From the NCBI GenBank assembly GCA_029880385.1, contig JAOUOM010000151.1, positions 1-5,929 on the forward strand: a stretch of DNA of 5,929 nucleotides, written 5' to 3'. Each line of letters opens with the position of its first letter. Position 1 is the stretch's first letter. The position numbers and the translations under genes were made by a program. The DNA is from Cyclobacteriaceae bacterium (lineage in GTDB: Bacteria > Bacteroidota > Bacteroidia > Cytophagales > Cyclobacteriaceae). Shown here one piece after another: positions 1-5,929 of this stretch. Below the pieces are notes generated by a model. The model saw nothing but the letters and a program-made list of their open reading frames with translations. It did not search any database and was not told the DNA's origin.

Positions 1-1
1 A

Positions 2-1516
2 CGTACCTTCTATAGTGGTGGCAAATACAGCCTGTATGGTTTTCGACGCTACGATGATATCCGGCTGGTGCTGTATCCTGAGTTGGCAATGGGCTACTAC
101 GGGGGTGACCCGGACAATTTCACTTTTCCACGCTACAACCTGGACTTCACCTTTTACCGCGCATACAACGAGGCCGGCGAACCCCTGATGCCAGCCAATT
201 ACTTTGCGTTTAATCCCGCTGGTGCCGTGGAGGACGAGCCTGTGTTTGTGATCGGAAATCCCGGAAGTACCGGCCGTTACCTCACCATGGCCCAGCTGTA
301 TTGGCAGCGTGATGTATCCCTGCCGGCTACCCTGAGTTACCTGCGCAACCGCATGGATATACTGATGAAAGCCGCCGAAACCATCGAAGATGTGTACGTG
401 AAGGATAGTGTGACCAACCTCGCTTTTAGCCTGAGCAATGCCAATAAAGCGTATACAGGCCGACTGGAAGGTATGTACGATGCCGTGCTGATGACGAAAA
501 AAGAGAAAAAGGAAAATCAGGTACGGGCCAATGCCCGGATGGAAGGTGGCGATCCCTGGATCGGCCTGGAAGATAATTACAAAGTGATGGGACGCTATTT
601 TGCCGACATGTTTTTACTAAGTCCAAATGCCTTGAAGGGAAAGGTAAATCAGATCATCCATCTGCTGGCTGATTATGCGACAGCATTGGAAAACGGGGAA
701 ACGGAAGCTATGGAAAAACACAAACAGGCCATGATCAAACTTGTGACAGATTTTGACAGAAACCTGGAACGGGCACTTTTTGCTGCCCAACTGAACGAGC
801 TTAACCAATATTCAAAGGGTAATTACATCCGGCCATTACTGGGCAATATGAAACCGTACGACAAAGCGGCCAACCTGCTTGAGTCGAGTCTGTTGCTTAA
901 CGATCCGGACAAATTTTTCGCACTCAAAAGCAACAAACTGGACAAAGAACCACTGATGGCATTTGCCCGTGCATTCGTACCTGCCTTTCGTGAGGCTATC
1001 AGCTTTGTCCGCAAAGTAAACAATGATAACAAAGACCTGGAATCGAAGATCATGAATGTTCAGTTCCAGATCAACGGCATAGATAGTCCGCCTGATGCAA
1101 CCTTTAGTCTGCGAATGGCAGATGGCCGGGTAAAGGGATATGACTACAACGGCACAACAGCACCAACCAAAACGACATACTTTGGCCTGTACGACCGGCA
1201 TTACAGCTTTGATGGCAAGTACCCGTGGAACCTTCCGGCACGCTGGATGAACCCACCCCTTGAACTACTCAGGGCACCACTCAACTTTGTTAGTACGGCT
1301 GATATCATTGGCGGAAATTCCGGCAGTCCGGTTATCAATCAAAAGGCAGAAGTCGTGGGGTTGGTTTTTGACGGAAACATCGAAAGCCTGCCCGGCTACT
1401 TTATCTTCGATGACACGTCAAACCGAACAGTGAGTGTTCATGCAGGGGGCATTGCGGCGGCAGTCAAATACATTTACAAAGCCGACCGCTTACTAAAGGA
1501 ACTCAATTACGAATAA
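2..1516 (+). CDS. S46 family dipeptidyl-peptidase (DPP7/DPP11-like), 5'-truncated
   Basis: This is a periplasmic serine exopeptidase that would remove dipeptides from the N-terminus of oligopeptides, feeding asaccharolytic or mixed nutrition. The frame is open from base 2, giving 504 residues; family members are about 700-720, so the signal peptide and catalytic His are upstream of the window. Visible hallmarks are GGDPDNFTFPRYNLDF at fragment residues 34-49, with the presumed catalytic Asp at 48 (bases 143-145), and GGNSGSP near the C-terminus with the nucleophile Ser at 440 (bases 1319-1321). The Asp 17 residues after that Ser, which in DAP BII helps bind the substrate amino terminus, is present in FDGN. 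The next residue is Gly, as in DPP7, where DPP11 has the Arg that selects acidic P1 residues. The DPP7 motif DNW reads DNF here, and the usual C-terminal Asp-Ile-Arg-Tyr stretch is replaced by HAGG, so this is a divergent subgroup. The GTG at base 68 is internal, not the start. Family assignment is very secure; the exact specificity is inference. Confidence 0.95.
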   Translation, partial: RTFYSGGKYSLYGFRRYDDIRLVLYPELAMGYYGGDPDNFTFPRYNLDFTFYRAYNEAGEPLMPANYFAFNPAGAVEDEPVFVIGNPGSTGRYLTMAQLYWQRDVSLPATLSYLRNRMDILMKAAETIEDVYVKDSVTNLAFSLSNANKAYTGRLEGMYDAVLMTKKEKKENQVRANARMEGGDPWIGLEDNYKVMGRYFADMFLLSPNALKGKVNQIIHLLADYATALENGETEAMEKHKQAMIKLVTDFDRNLERALFAAQLNELNQYSKGNYIRPLLGNMKPYDKAANLLESSLLLNDPDKFFALKSNKLDKEPLMAFARAFVPAFREAISFVRKVNNDNKDLESKIMNVQFQINGIDSPPDATFSLRMADGRVKGYDYNGTTAPTKTTYFGLYDRHYSFDGKYPWNLPARWMNPPLELLRAPLNFVSTADIIGGNSGSPVINQKAEVVGLVFDGNIESLPGYFIFDDTSNRTVSVHAGGIAAAVKYIYKADRLLKELNYE

Positions 1517-1521
1517 TCATG

Positions 1522-1549
1522 AGAGCTGCCTCCGGGCAGCTTTTTTTTT
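1522..1549 (+). terminator. Rho-independent terminator after the S46 peptidase gene
   Basis: A perfect 7-bp stem, AGCTGCC (1524-1530) with GGCAGCT (1535-1541), closes a TCCG loop. C(UCCG)G matches the very stable UNCG tetraloop class. Nine T residues (1541-1549) follow at once. It begins five bases after the TAA stop, so it should end the peptidase transcript and insulate the downstream gene. Confidence 0.93.
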
Positions 1550-1565
1550 GCCCCATACGACTGAC

Positions 1566-1603
1566 ATCCGGAAATATAAACGTAAGAAAGCGTACTTCCG
1601 GAT
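1566..1603. repeat. Perfect 8-bp inverted repeat in the intergenic region
   Basis: ATCCGGAA (1566-1573) is the exact reverse complement of TTCCGGAT (1596-1603), separated by 22 bases. Inside the loop, ACG (1580-1582) and CGT (1591-1593) could add three pairs. Only four T residues follow, so it is a poor second terminator. It lies about 125 bases before the GH172 start and could be an operator or simply chance. No family is recognised. Confidence 0.5.
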
Positions 1604-1676
1604 TTTCGGCTTGCCTTTTCCCCGGGCATATCTACCCCCAAAAGAGCAGACAAAGCCCCTGTCACATTTTTATAGG

Positions 1677-1704
1677 TGTGAATTTCAAAAATCCCTATCT
1701 TGAC
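1677..1704 (+). promoter_or_regulatory. Weak candidate Bacteroidota-type promoter for the GH172 gene
   Basis: A promoter is expected here because a strong terminator isolates the gene from upstream transcription. The best match to the Bacteroidota -7 element TAnnTTTG is TATCTTGA (1697-1704), which matches the TA and the next TT but not the final two bases. A poor -33 match, TGTG (1677-1680), lies at suitable spacing. The -7 candidate is about 23 bases before the ATG. This is an inference from a degenerate consensus. Confidence 0.25.
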
Positions 1705-1726
1705 ATTTTGCCATAAGTCCCTTCGT

Positions 1727-2956
1727 ATGAAAAAGTATTTATTTCCTTTTTTGCTCTTTGGTATAGCCTGCCAGCCTGCTTCCGATAGCGGGCAATCTTT
1801 CTCCACAGGTGCGATCTACGAATATTCTGCTTCCGAACCCCGATGGATAAGCTTTGAAAACCCGACGGGAACCCCTGGGCAGGGGGGTATCGAAAACAAT
1901 GGAGCCAAAGGCCATCCCTACGATCGGGTGGCTGCGGGGGAGTCTATCCGACTGCTGGACATCAACGGGCCCGGCGTGATCAACCGGATGTGGGTCACCA
2001 TAAGTGACAGGAGCCCTAAAATGCTCCGCGGGCTGGTCATCAACATGTATTGGGATGGGGAAACCAAACCAGCTGTTTCTGTTCCGTTTGGCGATTTTTT
2101 TGGTATCGGCCTTGGCCGGACAGCTTCCTACGAGACGGCCCTGTTTTCAAATCCGGAAGGGCGTTCATTCAATGCCTACATCCAAATGCCCTTTCAAAAA
2201 GCTGCCAGGGTGGAAGTCGTGAATGAAACCGAAAAAGATCTCGACATGATTTTTTACGATATCGACCTTCAGCTACTCGACCGTTGGAACCCTAATTTCC
2301 TGTATTTCCATGCCTACTGGCAACGGGACACGGCCACAACGCCAGGGATTGACGTTGAAATCCTGCCGCTGATAAAAGGAAAAGGGCGATTTTTGGGCAC
2401 CAATTTCAGCATCAATGCCAACCCTGTCTACGGCACCAACTGGTGGGGCGAAGGGGAAGCAAAAATCTACCTGAATGGAGATGGCGAATTCCCTACGCTC
2501 GTGGGTACCGGCACGGAAGACTACATTGGTACCGGATGGGGACAGGGATCGTACTTTCATAGCTATCAGGGCTGCTCGGTAGCTGACCAGCAAAATTTCC
2601 AATGGTCTTTTTACCGGTATCACATCCCTGACCCGATTTTTTTCAAATCAGACTTTCGCATGACCATCCAGCAGATGGGCGGCAGTATGCTCGGCGAAGT
2701 GACTCGCATGCAGGAAGCGGGTGTGCCCCTGTTGCCTGTAACCATTAACGGGGAACCAAAACCCCTCGCCCTCTACGATCCCCGGAAGCCTGTCCGGCTC
2801 AAAGAGGCCAGTCTCCCTGATGGATGGACCAATTATTACCGGTCGGATGATGTGGCTGCCGTGGCGTATTTTTACCTCGACAAACCGATGAATGAGCTAC
2901 CTGATATCCAACCACTGGCCATCCGGCAATGGAACCTGAAAACCGTTACAGAATAA
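1727..2956 (+). CDS. GH172 (DUF2961) family glycoside hydrolase, lipoprotein
   Basis: This is a predicted exported glycoside hydrolase of 409 residues. Characterised GH172 enzymes act on furanosides: alpha-D-fructofuranosidase/difructose-dianhydride enzymes and D-arabinofuranosidases. The start at 1727 is preferred over the in-frame codon at 1700 because it opens a compact signal peptide, MKKYLFPFLLFGIAC, whose lipobox GIAC makes Cys15 the lipidated residue. Family hallmarks run in order: NGPGVINRMW (80-89), PFGDFFG (120-126), WWGEGE (239-244) and GTGTEDY (260-266). By alignment from memory to the Bifidobacterium fructofuranosidase, Glu242 corresponds to the acid/base and Glu264 to the nucleophile. 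Both are present, so the enzyme looks intact. Length fits a single catalytic unit without extra carbohydrate-binding modules. No Shine-Dalgarno sequence is seen, usual for the phylum. No SusC/SusD or other polysaccharide-utilisation gene lies within the window, so the substrate cannot be read from context. Downstream there is no obvious terminator before the next gene, 185 bases away. Confidence 0.93.
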   Translation: MKKYLFPFLLFGIACQPASDSGQSFSTGAIYEYSASEPRWISFENPTGTPGQGGIENNGAKGHPYDRVAAGESIRLLDINGPGVINRMWVTISDRSPKMLRGLVINMYWDGETKPAVSVPFGDFFGIGLGRTASYETALFSNPEGRSFNAYIQMPFQKAARVEVVNETEKDLDMIFYDIDLQLLDRWNPNFLYFHAYWQRDTATTPGIDVEILPLIKGKGRFLGTNFSINANPVYGTNWWGEGEAKIYLNGDGEFPTLVGTGTEDYIGTGWGQGSYFHSYQGCSVADQQNFQWSFYRYHIPDPIFFKSDFRMTIQQMGGSMLGEVTRMQEAGVPLLPVTINGEPKPLALYDPRKPVRLKEASLPDGWTNYYRSDDVAAVAYFYLDKPMNELPDIQPLAIRQWNLKTVTE

Positions 2957-2978
2957 ACCGTAGAAAAGAGGATGACAG

Positions 2979-3091
2979 TACGGGCAGACACATCAAGGAA
3001 ACTCACGCCCCGATACGCTTTCATCCAATTGTTTGGGCCATGAGTTGCAAACCATCGGTTGTTTGGATAACTTGATGTCAGGACACCCGTA
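2979..3091 (+). other. Possible structured RNA element in the GH172-DUF2339 intergenic region
   Basis: The gap from 2957 to 3141 holds nested inverted repeats. TACGGG (2979-2984) pairs with CCCGTA (3086-3091), and across a 5x7 internal loop ACATCAAG (2990-2997) pairs with CTTGATGT (3071-3078). Inside that closing stem are two side-by-side hairpins: AACTCA (3000-3005) with TGAGTT (3041-3046), extended by GCCC (3007-3010) with GGGC (3035-3038), and CAAAC (3048-3052) with GTTTG (3061-3065). Together they form a three-way junction on paper. A small extra hairpin, TGGTT/AACCA with loop AGAA, spans 3100-3113. TTGTTTGG also occurs twice, at 3029 and 3059. No known riboswitch class was recognised. 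It could be a 5' leader of the DUF2339 gene, an independent small RNA, a 3' stabilising structure of the GH172 mRNA, or chance. Pairing was found by eye without an energy calculation. Confidence 0.35.
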
Positions 3092-3141
3092 TAAAGCAAT
3101 GGTTAGAAAACCACACGTTCTATTTTTTTAAACTGACAACT

Positions 3142-5502
3142 ATGAACAATTCGCCCGACGAAATTTCCCAACTCCTGCTCCGGCTGGAGGCCCTGTTGAA
3201 AAAACAGGAAAGTTTTGAACAGGAAATCCAGGCGTTGCGCAATGAACTGACCCGGCTCAAATCTGCCGGACAACAGGAGTCGATAGCAGTGGAAACACAT
3301 GCTGCCCCTTCATCGATCGGACATACCCATCCCCGGGAAATGGATTCGCCACCGCCCGTGCGCCAAACAGAGTCGGCCGCATCCTTTCAGCCGGATGCAA
3401 GCCGCATGACAAAACCAACCGGAAAGTCCAATATCGAAAAATTCATTGGAGAAAATCTTATCAATAAAATTGGTATAGCCATTACGGTTATTGGCGTATC
3501 GATAGGGGCTAAATACTCCATCGAGCATGAGCTGATCAGTCCCCTCACACGGATCATCCTGGGCTATCTGGCAGGTATCGGTTTACTTGGCGTGGGCATC
3601 AGGCTCAGACAAAATTACGTTAACTACAGTGCCGTACTTGTAAGCGGTGCCATGGCCATCCTGTATTTCATTACCTATGCGGCCTATGGGTTGTATGATC
3701 TGATACCCCAGTCATTTGCGTTTGCCATGATGGTATTGTTTACGGCATTTACGGTTGTGGCAGCCTTTCACTACAATCAGTCGGTTATCGCCCAGATTGG
3801 GCTGGTGGGTGCGTATGCCGTACCCTTCCTGCTTAGTGACGGCTCAGGTAAAATAGAGGTAATGTTTTCCTACATGACCATTCTCAATGTCGGGGTTCTC
3901 ATCATTTCGGTCAAAAAGTACTGGAAATCCCTTCTTTACTCTTCTTTTTTGCTTACCTGGCTTATTTATTTTGGATGGTATGCCTCCGGGTACCAACAGG
4001 AGCAACATTTTGGATTGGCCCTTTTGTTTCTGTCTGTATTTTTCGTCATCTTTTACCTGACGTTCCTTGCATACAAACTTTTGCAAAAAGAGAAATTCGG
4101 ACTTCCTGATATCGGATTGATCCTGGCCAACTCCTTTTTGTTTTACGGTATTGGCTATGCCATTATGGATGGACATGATACAGGAGAAAAGCTGGTGGGC
4201 TTATATACCCTGGGCAATGCAACGGTTCATTTCATTGTCAGTGCCATCATTTACAGACAAAAGCTGGCTGACCGAAACCTGTTTTATCTGGTATCGGGCC
4301 TGGTCATGGTATTTGTCACCATTGCCATTCCCGTACAATTGGACGGAAATTGGGTGACCCTGCTGTGGGCAGCAGAAGCAGCCCTCTTGTTTTGGGTGGG
4401 GCGAACCAGAGAAGTGCCTGTCTATGAAAAAATAGCCTATCCCCTGATCTTCCTGGCCTTTTTTAGCCTGATCCAGGATTGGGGCATGGTCTATGGTCAC
4501 TACGTTCACGGGCAACCCGAAACGAAGCTCATCCCTTTGGCAAATATTCATTTTTTAAGTTCACTGATGGTAGTAGGGGCATTGGCCTTTATCAACTGGC
4601 TGTCGCAGGACAATCAATACCCTTCCCCGCTTCGTATGGACAAACCCATGGGCAAAATCATTTCCTATTCGCTGCCCATCCTCTTTTTGGTTGTCCTCTA
4701 TTTTGCCTTTTACATGGAAATTTCCAATTATTGGGATCAGCGGTATGAAGATTCGTACCTGTCCATTCCATCCGGGGATCCCGACTATCCCGACATATTC
4801 TACAATCGGGACTTGCTCCTGTTCAAGAGCCTTTGGCTGTTCAATTATTCCCTTTTCTTTTTTGCAGCACTTACCTTTTTCAACTTAAAAAAAGTAAAGA
4901 ATAACACATGGGGAAGTATGGCAATGGGATTGAATACACTGGCACTTTTTGGCTTTCTGCTTACCGGCCTGTACCAGTTAAGCGAATTGCGTGAACATTA
5001 CCTGGATCGGACAAATACCGGATATTACCTCCAGGGAATCAGCTATCTGCTGATGCGGTACATTTCATTTGTATTTGTGGCACTGCTACTCATGGCAAGT
5101 CATGCATGGGTGCGGCAGGAACGTGTAGGACGGGACCTGAAAACCGCATTTGAATTTATTTTTCACATAGCCCTGTTGTGGCTGGCCAGCAGCGAATTAA
5201 TCCACTGGATGGATATGGGGGAATTTAGCCAGTCGTATAAACTCGGATTGAGTATCCTATGGGGCCTGTATTCCCTGGGACTGATTGCCTATGGGATATG
5301 GAAAAAGAAAAAACACCTCCGGGTAGGGGCGATTGCACTGTTTGCAGCCACACTTTTTAAACTGTTTTTGTACGACATGTCGCATCTCGATACCCTTGCC
5401 AAAACCATTGTGTTTGTATCGCTGGGTATCTTATTGCTCATTATTTCATTTCTTTATACCAAATACAAATACCTGATCGCCGATGAACCGGAGGATAATT
5501 AG
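3142..5502 (+). CDS. DUF2339 family polytopic inner-membrane protein
   Basis: This is an integral membrane protein of 786 residues and unknown biochemical role. Residues 5-42 form a likely cytoplasmic coiled coil rich in Leu, Glu and Lys. A Pro/His/Ser-rich linker follows (about 50-95), then roughly 20 hydrophobic segments from about residue 105 to 773. DUF2339 hallmarks are ENLINKIGIAITVIGVSIGA (104-123), LLWAAEAALLFWVGR (407-421) and the C-terminal KLFLYDMSHLD (740-750) followed by a last membrane span. Basic loops, such as those near 258-262, 311-318, 371-378, 581-588 and 721-727, suggest cytoplasmic faces by the positive-inside rule. A hydrophilic Tyr/Asp-rich stretch at about 526-560 is probably a periplasmic loop. 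The length is within the normal range for the family. The ATG at 3142 is chosen because it opens the coiled coil directly; no Shine-Dalgarno sequence is seen. The stop overlaps the next gene, whose product resembles DUF3999. As I recall, these two families are often neighbours in other bacteria. Confidence 0.92.
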   Translation: MNNSPDEISQLLLRLEALLKKQESFEQEIQALRNELTRLKSAGQQESIAVETHAAPSSIGHTHPREMDSPPPVRQTESAASFQPDASRMTKPTGKSNIEKFIGENLINKIGIAITVIGVSIGAKYSIEHELISPLTRIILGYLAGIGLLGVGIRLRQNYVNYSAVLVSGAMAILYFITYAAYGLYDLIPQSFAFAMMVLFTAFTVVAAFHYNQSVIAQIGLVGAYAVPFLLSDGSGKIEVMFSYMTILNVGVLIISVKKYWKSLLYSSFLLTWLIYFGWYASGYQQEQHFGLALLFLSVFFVIFYLTFLAYKLLQKEKFGLPDIGLILANSFLFYGIGYAIMDGHDTGEKLVGLYTLGNATVHFIVSAIIYRQKLADRNLFYLVSGLVMVFVTIAIPVQLDGNWVTLLWAAEAALLFWVGRTREVPVYEKIAYPLIFLAFFSLIQDWGMVYGHYVHGQPETKLIPLANIHFLSSLMVVGALAFINWLSQDNQYPSPLRMDKPMGKIISYSLPILFLVVLYFAFYMEISNYWDQRYEDSYLSIPSGDPDYPDIFYNRDLLLFKSLWLFNYSLFFFAALTFFNLKKVKNNTWGSMAMGLNTLALFGFLLTGLYQLSELREHYLDRTNTGYYLQGISYLLMRYISFVFVALLLMASHAWVRQERVGRDLKTAFEFIFHIALLWLASSELIHWMDMGEFSQSYKLGLSILWGLYSLGLIAYGIWKKKKHLRVGAIALFAATLFKLFLYDMSHLDTLAKTIVFVSLGILLLIISFLYTKYKYLIADEPEDN

Positions 5503-5929
5503 TGCCCTGCTTACTTGTTTGTACGTCGCCACTGCCTATGGCCAGCCGGGTGAATACTTATACAAAAGGGAATTGAATGGCATTGCGGACGTATGGCATA
5601 CGGTCACATTGCCAGATGAAGTTTTTTCCAAACTTTCTCCGGATCTTTCTGATCTCCGGATTTATGGGTTCACGTCTCAACATGATACCGTCGAGGCACC
5701 CTATGTCCTGCAGGTAGCCAGGGGAAGAACCATAAACCGTCCGGCAGAATTCCGGGTAATAAATCCTTCACGGGGGACAAGTGGCTATTACTTTACGTTT
5801 GAAATACCCGCCATTGAGCCCATAAACGAAATCCGATTGACGTTTGAACAGCAAAACTTTGACTGGCGTCTGGCATTAGAAGGCAGTCAGGATAATCAGG
5901 AATGGTACACCATCGTAGATGATTACCGG
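5483..5929 (+). CDS. DUF3999-like secreted/periplasmic protein, 3'-truncated
   Basis: The first 149 residues of a protein run off the window end with no stop. The ATG at 5483 is the only reasonable start: an in-frame TGA at 5474-5476 lies just upstream, and the codons after it encode a signal peptide, MNRRIISALLTCLYVATAYG, with likely cleavage near residues 18-20. The mature part opens with an extracellular-style beta-rich region: a Leu-Pro-Asp-Glu-Val-Phe strand, then SDLRIYG (about 54-60), then NFDWRLALEGSQDNQEW (127-143). This last motif resembles the galactose-binding-like strand (gSxDxxxW) of DUF3999 proteins. Family DUF3999 members are usually over 400 residues and, as I recall, often end in a membrane segment; that part is not visible here. 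The gene overlaps the DUF2339 reading frame by 20 bases, implying one operon and translational coupling. Assignment rests on motif resemblance plus the neighbour, so it is probable rather than certain. Confidence 0.75.
   Translation, partial: MNRRIISALLTCLYVATAYGQPGEYLYKRELNGIADVWHTVTLPDEVFSKLSPDLSDLRIYGFTSQHDTVEAPYVLQVARGRTINRPAEFRVINPSRGTSGYYFTFEIPAIEPINEIRLTFEQQNFDWRLALEGSQDNQEWYTIVDDYR

Noticed and set aside
426..1201. Several minus-strand open frames inside the S46 peptidase gene.
   Set aside because: They are shadows of a strongly conserved coding frame and show no protein-family features.
1662..1681. TCACA and TGTGA arms around a 10-base spacer upstream of the GH172 gene, resembling CRP half-sites.
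   Set aside because: The half-sites are in the opposite order and spacing to a CRP site (TGTGA-N6-TCACA), each arm is only 5 bp, and a chance match is likely.
1700..1726. Upstream start for the GH172 gene at 1700, adding nine residues.
   Set aside because: It would put a charged, Cys/His-containing extension before a complete lipoprotein signal peptide that starts cleanly at 1727.
2872..3099. Minus-strand open frame of 75 codons covering the GH172 end and the intergenic gap.
   Set aside because: It shows no recognisable domain or signal peptide and overlaps the end of a secure gene. The intergenic part is better explained by inverted repeats.
3103..3128. Possible promoter for the DUF2339 gene, with TTAG near 3103 and TATTTTTT at 3121.
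   Set aside because: Both elements match the Bacteroidota consensus poorly, and the transcription start would fall almost at the ATG.
3100..3129. Hairpin TGGTT/AACCA followed by seven T residues as an intrinsic terminator.
   Set aside because: The stem is short and AT-rich, and the T run begins about ten bases after it, too far for a normal intrinsic terminator.
5490..5504. GGAGG followed seven bases later by GTG, resembling a Shine-Dalgarno sequence and start for the last gene.
   Set aside because: The GTG at 5502 is out of frame with the long open frame and its own frame stops after about 25 codons. GGAGG is part of the early codons of the gene starting at 5483.

Overview
The window is most likely from a member of the Bacteroidota. 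The evidence is a periplasmic S46 dipeptidyl-peptidase, a GH172/DUF2961 lipoprotein with a short signal peptide and lipobox, a Bacteroidota-style DUF2339 membrane protein, moderate GC content, and starts without a Shine-Dalgarno sequence. All recognisable genes are on the + strand. No tRNA, rRNA, CRISPR array, insertion sequence or phage gene is visible.

Layout. (1) Bases 2-1516 hold the C-terminal two thirds or so of an S46 serine peptidase; the N-terminus and catalytic His lie upstream of the window. A strong intrinsic terminator with a UNCG-type tetraloop follows directly. (2) Bases 1517-1726 are intergenic: terminator, a perfect 8-bp inverted repeat, then a weak promoter candidate. (3) Bases 1727-2956 encode a GH172 (DUF2961) lipoprotein with both expected catalytic glutamates. 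(4) Bases 2957-3141 are intergenic with no clear terminator, but can fold on paper into a closed, branched structure. (5) Bases 3142-5502 encode a 786-residue polytopic DUF2339 membrane protein. (6) Bases 5483-5929 are the start of a secreted protein resembling DUF3999, overlapping the DUF2339 gene by 20 nt and running off the window end.

Functionally there are three units. The peptidase would release dipeptides in the periplasm for amino-acid nutrition. The GH172 lipoprotein would cleave a furanoside-type glycan, with unknown substrate. The DUF2339-DUF3999 pair is an overlapping, probably co-translated envelope module of unknown function, and is the best candidate here for an undescribed system. 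Nothing ties the three units into one pathway. The terminator separates the first from the rest; the second and third could share a transcript.
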